A stretch of 64,000 bases of DNA from Streptomyces paradoxus (GTDB lineage Bacteria; Actinomycetota; Actinomycetes; Streptomycetales; Streptomycetaceae). Both the position numbers and the translations under genes were made by a program. Shown here one piece after another: positions 42,447-51,092 of the stretch. Location: assembly GCF_014202475.1 (NCBI RefSeq), contig NZ_JACHGV010000002.1:248001-312000 (forward strand), in the 5' to 3' direction. The stretch's first letter is position 1, and the number at the start of each line of letters is the position of its first letter. The notes under the pieces were generated by a model that was not told the origin of the DNA, did not search any database, and saw nothing but the letters and a program-made list of their open reading frames with translations.

Positions 42447-43666
42447 CCGGGTTCGCCGCCGCCATCACCGGGATCGGCATGGTCACGCCCGCCGGCATCG
42501 GGGTCAAGGAGAGCTGGGACCGCGTGGTCGAGGGCAGACCGACGGCGGCGCACCACTCCGATCTGGACGGCCTGCCGGTCACCATGGCGTGCAAGGTGCC
42601 CGACTTCGGCCCGGCCGCCCTCGGGCTGCGCGGCGCATGGCAGTGGGACCGCTACTCCCAGTTCGCCATCGCCGCCGCACGCGAGGCCCTGGACCAGGCC
42701 GGGCTCACCCCCGGCTCGTGGGTGGACAGCGCGCGGGTGGCGGTGATCGTCGGTTCGGGCGCCGGTGGCACCGCGACGCTGGAGGAGCAGCACAGGACGC
42801 TGATAGAGGAGGGGCCCTCGGAGGTCTCCCCGATGACGCTGCCGATGGGGCTGCTGAACATGGCGGCGGGCCAAGTGGCGATCGACATCGGCGCCAACGG
42901 GCCCTGCATGGCGCCCTGCACGGCGTGCGCGGCCGGGGCGAGCGCGATCGGCCTGGGCCGGGACCTGATCCGGTCGGGGCTGGCCGACATCGTCGTGGCC
43001 GGCGGCGCCGAGGCGCCCATCACGCCGCTGTACGTGTCCTCGTTCGCCCGGATGCGGGCCCTGTCCCGGCGGCTCGACAGCCCCGGGACCGCGTCCCGCC
43101 CGTTCGACGCGAGCCGTGACGGGTTCGTGCTCGGCGAGGGCGCCGGGATCGTCGTCCTGGAGTCCGAGGAGCACGCACGGGCCCGGGGCGTGGCGCCGGT
43201 GGCCCGGGTGATCGGGTACGGCGCCTCCGCGGACGCGCACCACGTGACGTCCCCGCACCCCGAGGGCAAGGGCGCCGAGCTGGCGGTACGGGCGGCCCTC
43301 GCGGACGCCGGGCTCACCGGCCGGGACATCGGCTACGTCAACGCCCACGGCACCTCCACCCCGCTCAACGACGTCATCGAGGCCGGCGTGATCCAGCGCG
43401 TGGCCGGAACGGACGTGCAGGTCAGCTCCACCAAGGGCGTCACCGGGCATCCGCTGGGCGCGGCCGGGTCCATCGAGGCCGCGTTCGCGGCGCTCACCGT
43501 GCACCACGGGGTGATCCCGCCGTCGGCGAGCACCACCGAGGTCGACCCGAGGGTGGAGGTGGACGTCGTGCACGGCGCGGCCCGCCGGGGCCGGGTGGAC
43601 GTGGCCCTGAGCAACTCCTTCGGTTTCGGCGGCCAGAACGCCGCCCTGCTGATCGCCTCCGCCTGA
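42443..43666 (+). CDS. beta-ketoacyl-ACP synthase II, cluster copy
   Basis: A 407-residue FabF-like condensing enzyme with Cys162 (CTACAAGAS), His302 (VNAHGTST) and His336 (VTGHPLGAAG). The active Cys rules out a chain-length-factor role. It extends chains on the cluster ACP, or it may serve as a resistant copy of FabF; clusters for FabF inhibitors such as thiotetronates and platensimycin carry such copies. No chain length factor or type I PKS is encoded nearby. Confidence 0.92.
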   Translation: MTGFAAAITGIGMVTPAGIGVKESWDRVVEGRPTAAHHSDLDGLPVTMACKVPDFGPAALGLRGAWQWDRYSQFAIAAAREALDQAGLTPGSWVDSARVAVIVGSGAGGTATLEEQHRTLIEEGPSEVSPMTLPMGLLNMAAGQVAIDIGANGPCMAPCTACAAGASAIGLGRDLIRSGLADIVVAGGAEAPITPLYVSSFARMRALSRRLDSPGTASRPFDASRDGFVLGEGAGIVVLESEEHARARGVAPVARVIGYGASADAHHVTSPHPEGKGAELAVRAALADAGLTGRDIGYVNAHGTSTPLNDVIEAGVIQRVAGTDVQVSSTKGVTGHPLGAAGSIEAAFAALTVHHGVIPPSASTTEVDPRVEVDVVHGAARRGRVDVALSNSFGFGGQNAALLIASA

Positions 43667-43724
43667 CCGTGGCCCGCACCCTCCGCCGGTCCCCGCGAAA
43701 CGAACCGCAGGAAAGGATCTACAG

Positions 43725-45566
43725 ATGACCCTGTCGGCCTCCGCCGACCTGTCCCGGCTGCTCTTCGACGGCAGGTACGAGCAGACCCACCAGGACCTTC
43801 ACGACCTGCTGCTGGACCCCCTGTTCGACCCCCGCGAGGGGCTGACCATGACCGAGGCCGGGAAACTTGCCTACGAGCGGTCGCGGGCCGTGCACGCCGG
43901 GCTGGAGCGCCCGCGGGAGATCCTGGCCGACCCCTGGCGGCTGTTCGCGCTGGCCGAGTGGCCCTCGCTGGTGGACGTCTCCACGTTCTCGCTGCTGATG
44001 GTGCACTACAACCTCGCCTTCGGCACGGTCGTGGAGCACGGCGCCCGGGACGACCTGAAGGACCTGTTCGACGAACTCGACCGCCTGGACTCGTTCAGCC
44101 CGTACATGGCCACCGAGCTGGGCTACGGCAACAACGTGGCGGCCCTGCGCACCGAGGCGGTCTACGACGCCGAGACCGAGACGTTCGTGCTGAACACGCC
44201 CGACGCGCTCGCGCAGAAGTACATGTCGTACAGCGGGTTCCAGGACGTGCCGAAGCTGGCCATGGTGATGGCCCGGCTGAAGGCGGACGGCAAGGACCAC
44301 GGCGTGTTCCCGTTCCTGGTCCGGATCAGCGACGGGAACGGGCTGTGCGAGGGCGTTCACGCGGCTCCGTGCCCGGAGAAGCCGGTGCAGGGCCTGGACA
44401 ACGGCCTCACCTGGTTCGACCACGTGCGCATCCCGCGCCGCAACCTGCTCCACGGCGACATGGGCGGCTTCGACGAGAACGGCGTGTTCCGCCCGGCCTC
44501 CGGCAACCAGCGCAAGCGGTTCCTGCGCGCGATGAGCCGGATCCTGCCCGGGCGGCTCTGCGTCTCCAGCGCGGCGACCGGGGCAGGCAGGGCCAGTGTG
44601 TACATCGCCCTGCGCTACGCGGCACAGCGGCTCACCAACGCGCCGGGCCGCAACGACCTGCCGGTCATCGAGTACCGCAGCCACCAGCGCGCGCTGTTCA
44701 CCGCGCTGGCGAAGACGTACGCGATGACGCTGCTGCTCAACCACGCCAAGGCAGAGTTCACGGGAGCCCCGCAGGACGCCGTGCCGGCCGAGCTCAACCA
44801 CCTGGTGTCGATCACCAAGGCCCTGTCCACCTGGGAGATGACCGAGGTCATCGCCACCTGCCGGGAGCGCTGCGGAGCCCAGGGCATCTTCAGCGTCAAC
44901 CGGATCGCGGACTACGGGTCGTTGCTCCAGGGCCTGGTCACCGCGGAGGGCGACAACCAGGTGCTGCTGGCCACCACGGCGGGGCAGATCATCGCGCAGG
45001 GCGGCGACGACGAGGAGCCGGGCACGGCGCCCGACCCGCAAGGCCGCGACCTGCGGGACCCGCGGTTCCTGGTGGAGGCCCTGCGCTACCGGGAGCAGGA
45101 GCTGCTCCGCACGGCCCGGGCGTCCATGGCGGACGACTCCCGGGACCGGACGTACTTCGAGGCGTGGAACGGCACCATCAACTCCGGCCTGGAGATGGCC
45201 CGGGTGCGCGGCGTGCGCACCGCCCTGGAGAGCTTCGCCGCCGCCGTGGACGAGGCGCGGGAGGAGACGGCGCGGGCGGCCCTCGGCCCGCTGGCCGCGC
45301 TGTACGGGCTGACCGAGGTGGGGCGGGACGCCGGCTGGTTCCTGGCGCGCGGTGCGCTGACGGCCGAGCAGGTGGAACGGCTGGATGCGGAGGCGGAGGC
45401 GCTGTGCGCGGAGCTCCGGCCGTACGCCGACACACTCATCGGCGGGTTCAACCTGACCCCGGAGCTGCTGCGGGCGCCGATCGCGGCGGACGACTACGTG
45501 GCCGCCTTCCAGCAGCGGACCGGCGCCTTCGGCCCGGCCGCCGCCCGCACACCCGATGGGAGCTGA
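43725..45566 (+). CDS. acyl-CoA oxidase/dehydrogenase family flavoenzyme
   Basis: A 613-residue protein, long enough for an acyl-CoA oxidase rather than a 380-residue dehydrogenase. Flavin-domain features are ELGYGNNVAALRTEAVYD, DNGLTWFDHVRIPRRNLLHGD and the FAD-contact block AEGDNQVLL; GAQGIFSVNRIADY precedes it. It should introduce an alpha,beta double bond in an acyl thioester, passing electrons to O2. S. avermitilis Aco, which acts in butenolide signal synthesis, is of the same type. The cluster has no dehydratase, so this may supply unsaturation. Confidence 0.87.
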   Translation: MTLSASADLSRLLFDGRYEQTHQDLHDLLLDPLFDPREGLTMTEAGKLAYERSRAVHAGLERPREILADPWRLFALAEWPSLVDVSTFSLLMVHYNLAFGTVVEHGARDDLKDLFDELDRLDSFSPYMATELGYGNNVAALRTEAVYDAETETFVLNTPDALAQKYMSYSGFQDVPKLAMVMARLKADGKDHGVFPFLVRISDGNGLCEGVHAAPCPEKPVQGLDNGLTWFDHVRIPRRNLLHGDMGGFDENGVFRPASGNQRKRFLRAMSRILPGRLCVSSAATGAGRASVYIALRYAAQRLTNAPGRNDLPVIEYRSHQRALFTALAKTYAMTLLLNHAKAEFTGAPQDAVPAELNHLVSITKALSTWEMTEVIATCRERCGAQGIFSVNRIADYGSLLQGLVTAEGDNQVLLATTAGQIIAQGGDDEEPGTAPDPQGRDLRDPRFLVEALRYREQELLRTARASMADDSRDRTYFEAWNGTINSGLEMARVRGVRTALESFAAAVDEAREETARAALGPLAALYGLTEVGRDAGWFLARGALTAEQVERLDAEAEALCAELRPYADTLIGGFNLTPELLRAPIAADDYVAAFQQRTGAFGPAAARTPDGS

Positions 45567-45573
45567 CACGGCG

Positions 45574-45996
45574 ATGGCCCGGCACAGCTACTACTGCCCG
45601 ATCCGCTGGTCGGACATGGACGTCTACGGGATCGTCAACAACGTCTCCTACCTGCGCTACCTGGAGGAGGCCCGGGTCGACTTCATCTTCCGGATGGCGC
45701 CGACCGAGGGAGATGCCTTCTTCCGGGACGGCTCGGTGGTCGTCGAGCACGCCATCCGCTACCGGCGGCAGCTGGTGCACCGGCACGAGCCGGTCGAGAT
45801 CGAGATGTGGGTCTCCGACCTGCAGTCGGCGACGGTGGCCATCGACTACGCGGTCAAGGACGGCGACACCGTGTACGCCACCGCCTCGACCGTGATGGCG
45901 CCGTTCGACTACGCGGCGGGCCGGCCCCGGCGGCTCACCGACGAGGAGATCCGCTTCTTCGAGAAGTACGCCGACGGCACCCCGGCGGCAGGCTGA
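45574..45996 (+). CDS. hotdog-fold thioesterase (4-hydroxybenzoyl-CoA thioesterase/YbgC type)
   Basis: A 140-residue single hotdog domain. The catalytic Asp is in RWSDMDVYGIVNNVSYLRYLEEAR, the signature of the 4HBT family. It should release acyl chains from CoA or ACP. ATG 45574 has GGGAG about 10 nt upstream; ATG 45556 overlaps the oxidase gene by 11 bp and has no ribosome site. Co-transcribed with the oxidase and FAH-family genes. Confidence 0.88.
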   Translation: MARHSYYCPIRWSDMDVYGIVNNVSYLRYLEEARVDFIFRMAPTEGDAFFRDGSVVVEHAIRYRRQLVHRHEPVEIEMWVSDLQSATVAIDYAVKDGDTVYATASTVMAPFDYAAGRPRRLTDEEIRFFEKYADGTPAAG

Positions 45997-45997
45997 C

Positions 45998-46876
45998 ATG
46001 CGGCTGCTGCGGATCGGTCCGCCGGGCGAGGAGCGGCCCTGCGCCATGGGCCCCGGCTCGGTCGTCCGGGATCTGTCGGCGTGGGTGCCCGACTGGACCG
46101 GCGCGGCTCTGGACCCGGACGTGCTGCGGGAGCTGGGCCCCCGGCTGGAGCGGGAGGCCGGCGCGCTGCCGGCGGTCGACCCGGATGCCGAGCGGCTCGG
46201 TCCGCCCGTCCGCCCGGGCGGGCACCTGCTGTCGATAGGGCTCAACTACCGCATGCACGCCGCCGAGGCCGGCCTGGACCTGCCCGACGAGCCGATCGTC
46301 TCCAGCAAGGCGCCGACCACGCTGGTCGGCCCGTACGACGACCTGCTGTTGCCGCCGGGCGGGGAGAAGACCGACTGGGAGGTCGAGCTGGCGGTGGTGA
46401 TCGGCCGGCGCGCCCAGTACCTCCCGGACCCCGCCGCCGCGCTCGCCCATGTCGCGGGCTACGCCACCGCCAACGACGTATCGGAGCGGAGCTGGCTGCT
46501 GGAGCGCGGCGGCCAGTGGGTGAAGGGCAAGTCGTTCGAGTCGTTCAGCCCGCTGGGCCCCTGGCTGGTCACCCCGGACGAGGCGGGCGATCCGCAGCGG
46601 CTGCGGTTGACCTGCCGGGTCAACGGCCGGCTGATGCAGGACGGGTCCACCGCCGACATGGTCCACGACGTGGCCCACCTCGTCTGGTACCTGAGCCAGT
46701 TCATGGTGCTGCACCCCGGCGACGTGGTGCTGACCGGGACGCCCGGCGGGGTCGCCCTGGGCCGCCCCGACCAGCCGTTCCTGCGGTCCGGTGACGTGGT
46801 GGAGGCGGAGGTGGCCGGCCTGGGGGCGCACCGTCAGCTGTGCCGCGCGGCCGTACCGGTGAAAACCGCGCTGTGA
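45998..46876 (+). CDS. fumarylacetoacetate hydrolase family protein
   Basis: A 292-residue protein. The FAH metal site is visible as Glu-x-Glu in DWEVELAVVIGR and Asp in ATANDVSERSW; SIGLNYRMHAAEA and VLTGTPGGVALG are further signatures. Family members hydrolyse or decarboxylate beta-keto or acylpyruvate-type substrates or hydrate dienes. In this operon it could cleave or decarboxylate a beta-keto intermediate; the true role is unknown. Starts 1 nt after the thioesterase stop. Confidence 0.88.
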   Translation: MRLLRIGPPGEERPCAMGPGSVVRDLSAWVPDWTGAALDPDVLRELGPRLEREAGALPAVDPDAERLGPPVRPGGHLLSIGLNYRMHAAEAGLDLPDEPIVSSKAPTTLVGPYDDLLLPPGGEKTDWEVELAVVIGRRAQYLPDPAAALAHVAGYATANDVSERSWLLERGGQWVKGKSFESFSPLGPWLVTPDEAGDPQRLRLTCRVNGRLMQDGSTADMVHDVAHLVWYLSQFMVLHPGDVVLTGTPGGVALGRPDQPFLRSGDVVEAEVAGLGAHRQLCRAAVPVKTAL

Positions 46877-46929
46877 GACCGGCCGGCGCACCTGCCGGCC
46901 GGCCGGCCCCGGAAGGAGAGCGAGAGCAG

Positions 46930-48519
46930 ATGACCGTCCAGCAGGAACTCACCGGCCAGGAGCCGGTTACGAGCGCAGGGGCGCGGGTGGCCGAACTGCA
47001 CGCGGCCAAGGAGCTGGCGCGGCGCGGCCCCAGCGAGCGAGCGACCCGCGCGCAGCACGCCAAGGGCAAGCTGACCGCCCGTGAGCGCATCGACCTGCTG
47101 CTGGACGCGGGGTCCTTCACCGAGGTGGAGCAGCTGCGCCGGCACCGGGCCGTCGGTTTCGGGATCGAAGAACGCAAGCCGCACACGGACGGTGTGATCA
47201 CGGGCTGGGGCACGGTCGAGGGCCGTACCGTGTTCGTCTACGCGCACGACTTCCGGATCTTCGGCGGGGCGCTCGGCGAGGCGCACGCCGAGAAGATCCA
47301 CAAGATCATGGACATGGCCATCGCGGCCGGTGCGCCCCTGGTGTCGCTCAACGACGGGGCCGGGGCGCGGATCCAGGAGGGCGTCTCGGCCCTGGCCGGC
47401 TACGGCGGGATCTTCCAGCGCAATGTGCGGGCCTCCGGGGTGATTCCGCAGATCTCGGTGATCCTTGGGCCGTGCGCGGGCGGTGCGGCGTACTCGCCCG
47501 CGCTGACCGACTTCGTGTTCATGGTGCGCGGTACCTCCCAGATGTTCATCACCGGCCCGGACGTGGTGAAGGCCGTCACCGGTGAGGACGTCACGCAGGA
47601 ACGGCTCGGCGGCGCCGACGCGCACGCCGAACTGTCCGGCGTGGCGCACTTCGTGCACGACGACGAGTGGACCTGCCTGAGCGAGGTGCGCTACCTGCTG
47701 TCCCTGCTGCCGTCCAACAACCAGCAGGTCCCGCCCTTCACCCCGGGCACGGACCCGGCCGACCGGCGCGGCGAGGCACTGCTCGACCTGGTCCCGGCCG
47801 AGGGCAAACTGCCGTACGACATGCGCCGGGTGATCGAGGAGGTCGTTGACCACGGCGACTTCCTGGAGGTCCACGAGCGCTGGGCCCCCAACATCCTGTG
47901 CGGACTGGCCCGGATCGCCGGCGAGGTGGTCGGCATCGTCGCCAACCAGCCGATCGCCCTGGCCGGGGTGCTGGACATCAGGGCCAGTGAGAAGGCCGCC
48001 CGCTTCGTGCGGATGTGCGACGCCTTCAACGTCCCGCTGCTCTCCCTGGTGGACGTGCCGGGCTTTCTGCCCGGGGTGGACCAGGAACACGGCGGGGTGA
48101 TCCGGCACGGGGCGAAGCTGCTGTACGCGTACTGCGAGGCCACGGTGCCGCGGGTCCAGGTGATCCTGCGCAAGGCGTACGGCGGGGCGTACATCGTGAT
48201 GGACTCCCGCTCGATCGGCACCGACCTGTCCTACGCCTGGCCGGCCAACGAGATCGCGGTGATGGGTGCCGAGGGCGCCGCGAACGTCATCTTCCGCAAG
48301 CAGATCGCGGAGTCCGACGACCCGGAGGCCCTGCGGGCCCGGATGGTCAAGGACTACCGGTCGGAGCTGATGCACCCCTACTACGCGGCCGAGCGCGGGC
48401 TGGTCGACGACGTGATCGACCCCGCCGAGACCCGGTCGGTGCTGGCCCGCACCTTCCGGATGCTGCGGACCAAGCACGCGGAACAGCCGTCCCGCAAGCA
48501 TGCCAACACCCCGTTGTGA
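46930..48519 (+). CDS. acyl-CoA carboxylase beta subunit (carboxyltransferase)
   Basis: A 529-residue PccB/AccB-type carboxyltransferase with both crotonase-like halves: GDGAGARIQEGV-like NDGAGARIQEGVSAL, GPCAGGAAYSPAL, the DVPGFLPGVDQEHGG segment and KAYGGAYIVM. It forms malonyl- or a substituted malonyl-CoA together with a biotinylated alpha subunit, which is not encoded here and would have to be shared. ATG 46930 follows GGAAGGAGAG. It probably raises or alters extender supply for the cluster condensing enzymes. Confidence 0.92.
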   Translation: MTVQQELTGQEPVTSAGARVAELHAAKELARRGPSERATRAQHAKGKLTARERIDLLLDAGSFTEVEQLRRHRAVGFGIEERKPHTDGVITGWGTVEGRTVFVYAHDFRIFGGALGEAHAEKIHKIMDMAIAAGAPLVSLNDGAGARIQEGVSALAGYGGIFQRNVRASGVIPQISVILGPCAGGAAYSPALTDFVFMVRGTSQMFITGPDVVKAVTGEDVTQERLGGADAHAELSGVAHFVHDDEWTCLSEVRYLLSLLPSNNQQVPPFTPGTDPADRRGEALLDLVPAEGKLPYDMRRVIEEVVDHGDFLEVHERWAPNILCGLARIAGEVVGIVANQPIALAGVLDIRASEKAARFVRMCDAFNVPLLSLVDVPGFLPGVDQEHGGVIRHGAKLLYAYCEATVPRVQVILRKAYGGAYIVMDSRSIGTDLSYAWPANEIAVMGAEGAANVIFRKQIAESDDPEALRARMVKDYRSELMHPYYAAERGLVDDVIDPAETRSVLARTFRMLRTKHAEQPSRKHANTPL

Positions 48520-48546
48520 CCTCGATTCCTGCCTCGGAGCACACCC

Positions 48547-49629
48547 ATGACCATCACCTTCACCACCGAGCCGGCCGTACCGCTGTCCGCCGAGAAGCGG
48601 GCCGCCCTGCTCGATGCGCCCGCCTTCGGCGAGGTGTTCACCGACCACATGATCAGCATCGACTGGGACCGGGAGCGCGGCTGGCACGACGCCCGGCTGC
48701 ACCCCTACGGGCCGCTCATGCTCGACCCGTCGGCCCAGGTCTTCCACTACGGCCAGGAGGTCTTCGAGGGCATGAAGGCCTACCGGCGCCCGGACGGCAC
48801 GGTGGTGACCTTCCGCCCGTACGACAACGCGGCCCGGCTCAACCGCTCCTGCGCGCGGATGGCGATGCCGGAGCTGCCCGGGGAAACCTTCGTGGAGGCC
48901 CTGGAACTCCTGGTCACCACGGACCGGGACTGGGTCCCGGACCGCCCGGGGCACAGCCTGTACCTGCGGCCGTTCATGATCGCCACCCAGCACACCATCG
49001 GCTTCTACGGCCCTTCCGCCTCCTTCCGGTTCATGGTGATCGCCTCTCCGGCGGCCTCCTACTTCAAGGCCGGGGCGAAACCGCTCACGGTGTGGCTCTC
49101 GCAGGACTACACGCGGGCGGCTCCCGGAGGCACCGGCGAGGCCAAGTGCGGCGGCAACTACGCGGGCACCCTGGTGGCCCAGGCGCAGGCCCGCGAGAAG
49201 GGCTGCGACCAGGTGGTGTGGCTGGACTCCGCGGAACGCCGCTGGGTGGACGAGATGGGCACCAGCAACCTGTTCTTCGTCTACGGCGACCGGCTGGTCA
49301 CCCCCGAGCTGTCGGGGACGCTGCTGGCCGGTGTCACCCGGAGCTCGGTGCTGGCGCTGGCGGCCGACCTCGGCTACCGGGCGGAGGAGGGCCGGATCAG
49401 CGTGGAGCAGTGGCGGGCCGACGCCGAGTCGGGCGCGCTGACCGAGGTGTTCTCCTGCGGCACCTCGTCGATGGTCACGCCGGTCGGCTTCGTCAGGAGC
49501 GTGGACGGCGACTGGACGATCGGCGGCGGGGTGCGCGGTCCGGTCACCTCGCGGCTGCACGAAGAGCTGACGGGCATTCAGACCGGCACCCTACCGGACC
49601 CGTTCGGCTGGGTTCACAAGATCGCCTGA
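48547..49629 (+). CDS. ilvE: branched-chain amino acid aminotransferase, cluster copy
   Basis: A 360-residue fold type IV transaminase with PLP lysine Lys200 in GEAKCGGNYAG; FHYGQEVFEGMKAYRR, LYLRPFMIAT and EVFSCGTSSMVTPVG are IlvE signatures. It converts Val, Leu, Ile and their keto acids. Next to an isopropylmalate-synthase-like gene at 56632 it may aminate an elongated branched keto acid, or supply branched starters for the KAS III. Confidence 0.92.
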   Translation: MTITFTTEPAVPLSAEKRAALLDAPAFGEVFTDHMISIDWDRERGWHDARLHPYGPLMLDPSAQVFHYGQEVFEGMKAYRRPDGTVVTFRPYDNAARLNRSCARMAMPELPGETFVEALELLVTTDRDWVPDRPGHSLYLRPFMIATQHTIGFYGPSASFRFMVIASPAASYFKAGAKPLTVWLSQDYTRAAPGGTGEAKCGGNYAGTLVAQAQAREKGCDQVVWLDSAERRWVDEMGTSNLFFVYGDRLVTPELSGTLLAGVTRSSVLALAADLGYRAEEGRISVEQWRADAESGALTEVFSCGTSSMVTPVGFVRSVDGDWTIGGGVRGPVTSRLHEELTGIQTGTLPDPFGWVHKIA

Positions 49630-49680
49630 CCGGCGCCGGGCCGGGTCCGGGTCACCGTGGAGAAAGGGTGAGTGGGAATC

Positions 49681-50400
49681 ATGAGCCGATCGGTCCTCGT
49701 GACGGGAGGCAACCGGGGCATCGGCCTCGCGGTCGCCCAGGCCTTCGCACAGGCCGGCGACGAGGTCGCGCTGACCTACCGTACGGGCGAGCCACCGCGG
49801 GCCGCGACTGAGCTGGGCTGCCTCGCCGTCCGGTGCGACGTCACCGACGCGGCGCAGGTGGAGCAGGCGTACAAGGAGGTGGAGACGGCGCACGGGCCGG
49901 TGGAGGTCCTGGTGGCGAACGCCGGCATCACCAGGGACCAGCTGTTGCTGCGGATGACCGAGAAGGACTTCGCGGACGTGCTGGACACCAACGTGACGGG
50001 CGTCTTCCGGGTGGTCAGGCAGGCCGCGGGGGAGATGGTGCAGGCGCGGCGGGGGCGGATCGTGCTGATCTCCTCGGCGGTCGGCCTGCTCGGCGCGGCC
50101 GGGCAGACCAACTACGCGGCATCCAAGGCCGGCCTGGTCGGCTTCGCCCGGTCCGTGGCCCGCGAGCTCGGCTCACGGGGTGTCACCTGCAACGTGGTGG
50201 CGCCCGGGTTCGTCGAGACGGACATGACCAAGGCGCTGAACGACAGGCAGCGCGCCGCCATGCTGGGCCGGGTGCCCCTCGGGCGCAGCGCCCAGGCGGA
50301 GGAGGTGGCGGCGGCGGTGCGGTTCCTCGCCTCCGATGACGCCGCCTACGTCACCGGCGCGGTCCTGCCGGTGGACGGCGGTCTGGGCATGGGGCACTGA
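49681..50400 (+). CDS. fabG: 3-oxoacyl-ACP reductase FabG, cluster copy
   Basis: A 239-residue short-chain dehydrogenase: NADP loop TGGNRGIGLAVA, N-A-G, and the Ser-Tyr-Lys set in LISSAVGLLG...TNYAASKAG, followed by PGFVETDMT as in FabG. It reduces beta-ketoacyl-ACP. ATG 49681 gives the usual MSRSVLVTGG start; GTG 49672, nearer the GAGAAAGGG box, is possible. Last gene of the first operon; no dehydratase or enoyl reductase accompanies it. Confidence 0.9.
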   Translation: MSRSVLVTGGNRGIGLAVAQAFAQAGDEVALTYRTGEPPRAATELGCLAVRCDVTDAAQVEQAYKEVETAHGPVEVLVANAGITRDQLLLRMTEKDFADVLDTNVTGVFRVVRQAAGEMVQARRGRIVLISSAVGLLGAAGQTNYAASKAGLVGFARSVARELGSRGVTCNVVAPGFVETDMTKALNDRQRAAMLGRVPLGRSAQAEEVAAAVRFLASDDAAYVTGAVLPVDGGLGMGH

Positions 50401-50453
50401 GTGAAAGGACCCCTGAGACCGCCGTGCCGGGACGGGCGGGCGGAGCCAGGCGC

Positions 50454-51023
50454 TCAGTGGTGCTCGGAGACGAGCACCGCGCGAGTGCCTGGCTCCAGGG
50501 CCTGGAAGACATGCGGAACGTCGGCCGGATAGCAGATGTAGTCGCCCGGGTGGAGTTCGACCGGCTCGTCGGCGGTGCCCACCAGGGCCCGGCCCGTGCT
50601 GATCGCGACGTGCTCCACGACGCCGGGCATGTGCGGGGCGGAGGAGCGCTGCGGTCCGGGCTCGGCGGTGACGCTGTAGACGTCCCGCCGGGCTCCGGGC
50701 GGGGAGGCGGCGAGGAGGGTGGCCCGGTAGTTGCTCTGGGCCGATCCGATGGCCGGCCCCTCCCCCGCCCGGATCACCTGGACCTGCGGCCGGGAGACGG
50801 CCAGCAGCCGGGAGAAGGGGATCTCCAGGGCCACGCAGAGCGCCCACAGCGTCTCCAGGCTGGGATTTCCGGCGCCGGACTCCAGCTGGGAGAGCGTGGA
50901 CTTGGCGAGCCCGGCCCGGCGGGCGACCTCGGTGAGGGAGAGCCCTGCCCGGACGCGTTCCGCCCGCAGGGACGCGGCGATCACTTCGATCGGTGGCTTG
51001 AGGGTGGGGGCGGCGTCGGACAC
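50454..51023 (-). CDS. XRE family regulator with C-terminal cupin
   Basis: A 189-residue regulator: helix-turn-helix at about residues 18-72 (LSLTEVARRAGLAKSTLSQLESG) and a cupin sensor domain at about 110-185 (PGVVEHVAISTGRALVG, HPGDYICYPADVPHVFQAL). GTG 51023 gives VSDAAPTLK. It is divergent from azlCD, the usual arrangement when such regulators control an amino-acid exporter in response to the amino acid. It may sense the cluster product or a precursor. Confidence 0.88.
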   Translation of the reverse strand: MSDAAPTLKPPIEVIAASLRAERVRAGLSLTEVARRAGLAKSTLSQLESGAGNPSLETLWALCVALEIPFSRLLAVSRPQVQVIRAGEGPAIGSAQSNYRATLLAASPPGARRDVYSVTAEPGPQRSSAPHMPGVVEHVAISTGRALVGTADEPVELHPGDYICYPADVPHVFQALEPGTRAVLVSEHH

Positions 51024-51092
51024 GGCGTGTTCGCTCCAATGGTCATTCGTTCGGCTTGACGAACGTCGCTCAGTCCGTTCAGTATAAACGTC

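Noticed and set aside
41113..43666. Type II polyketide synthase with chain length factor
   Set aside because: Only one KAS II gene is present and it has the catalytic Cys; no chain length factor, cyclase or aromatase is encoded nearby.
46834..49560. 908-codon minus-strand open frame opposite the carboxylase and transaminase genes
   Set aside because: Low-complexity shadow frame with no recognisable domain.
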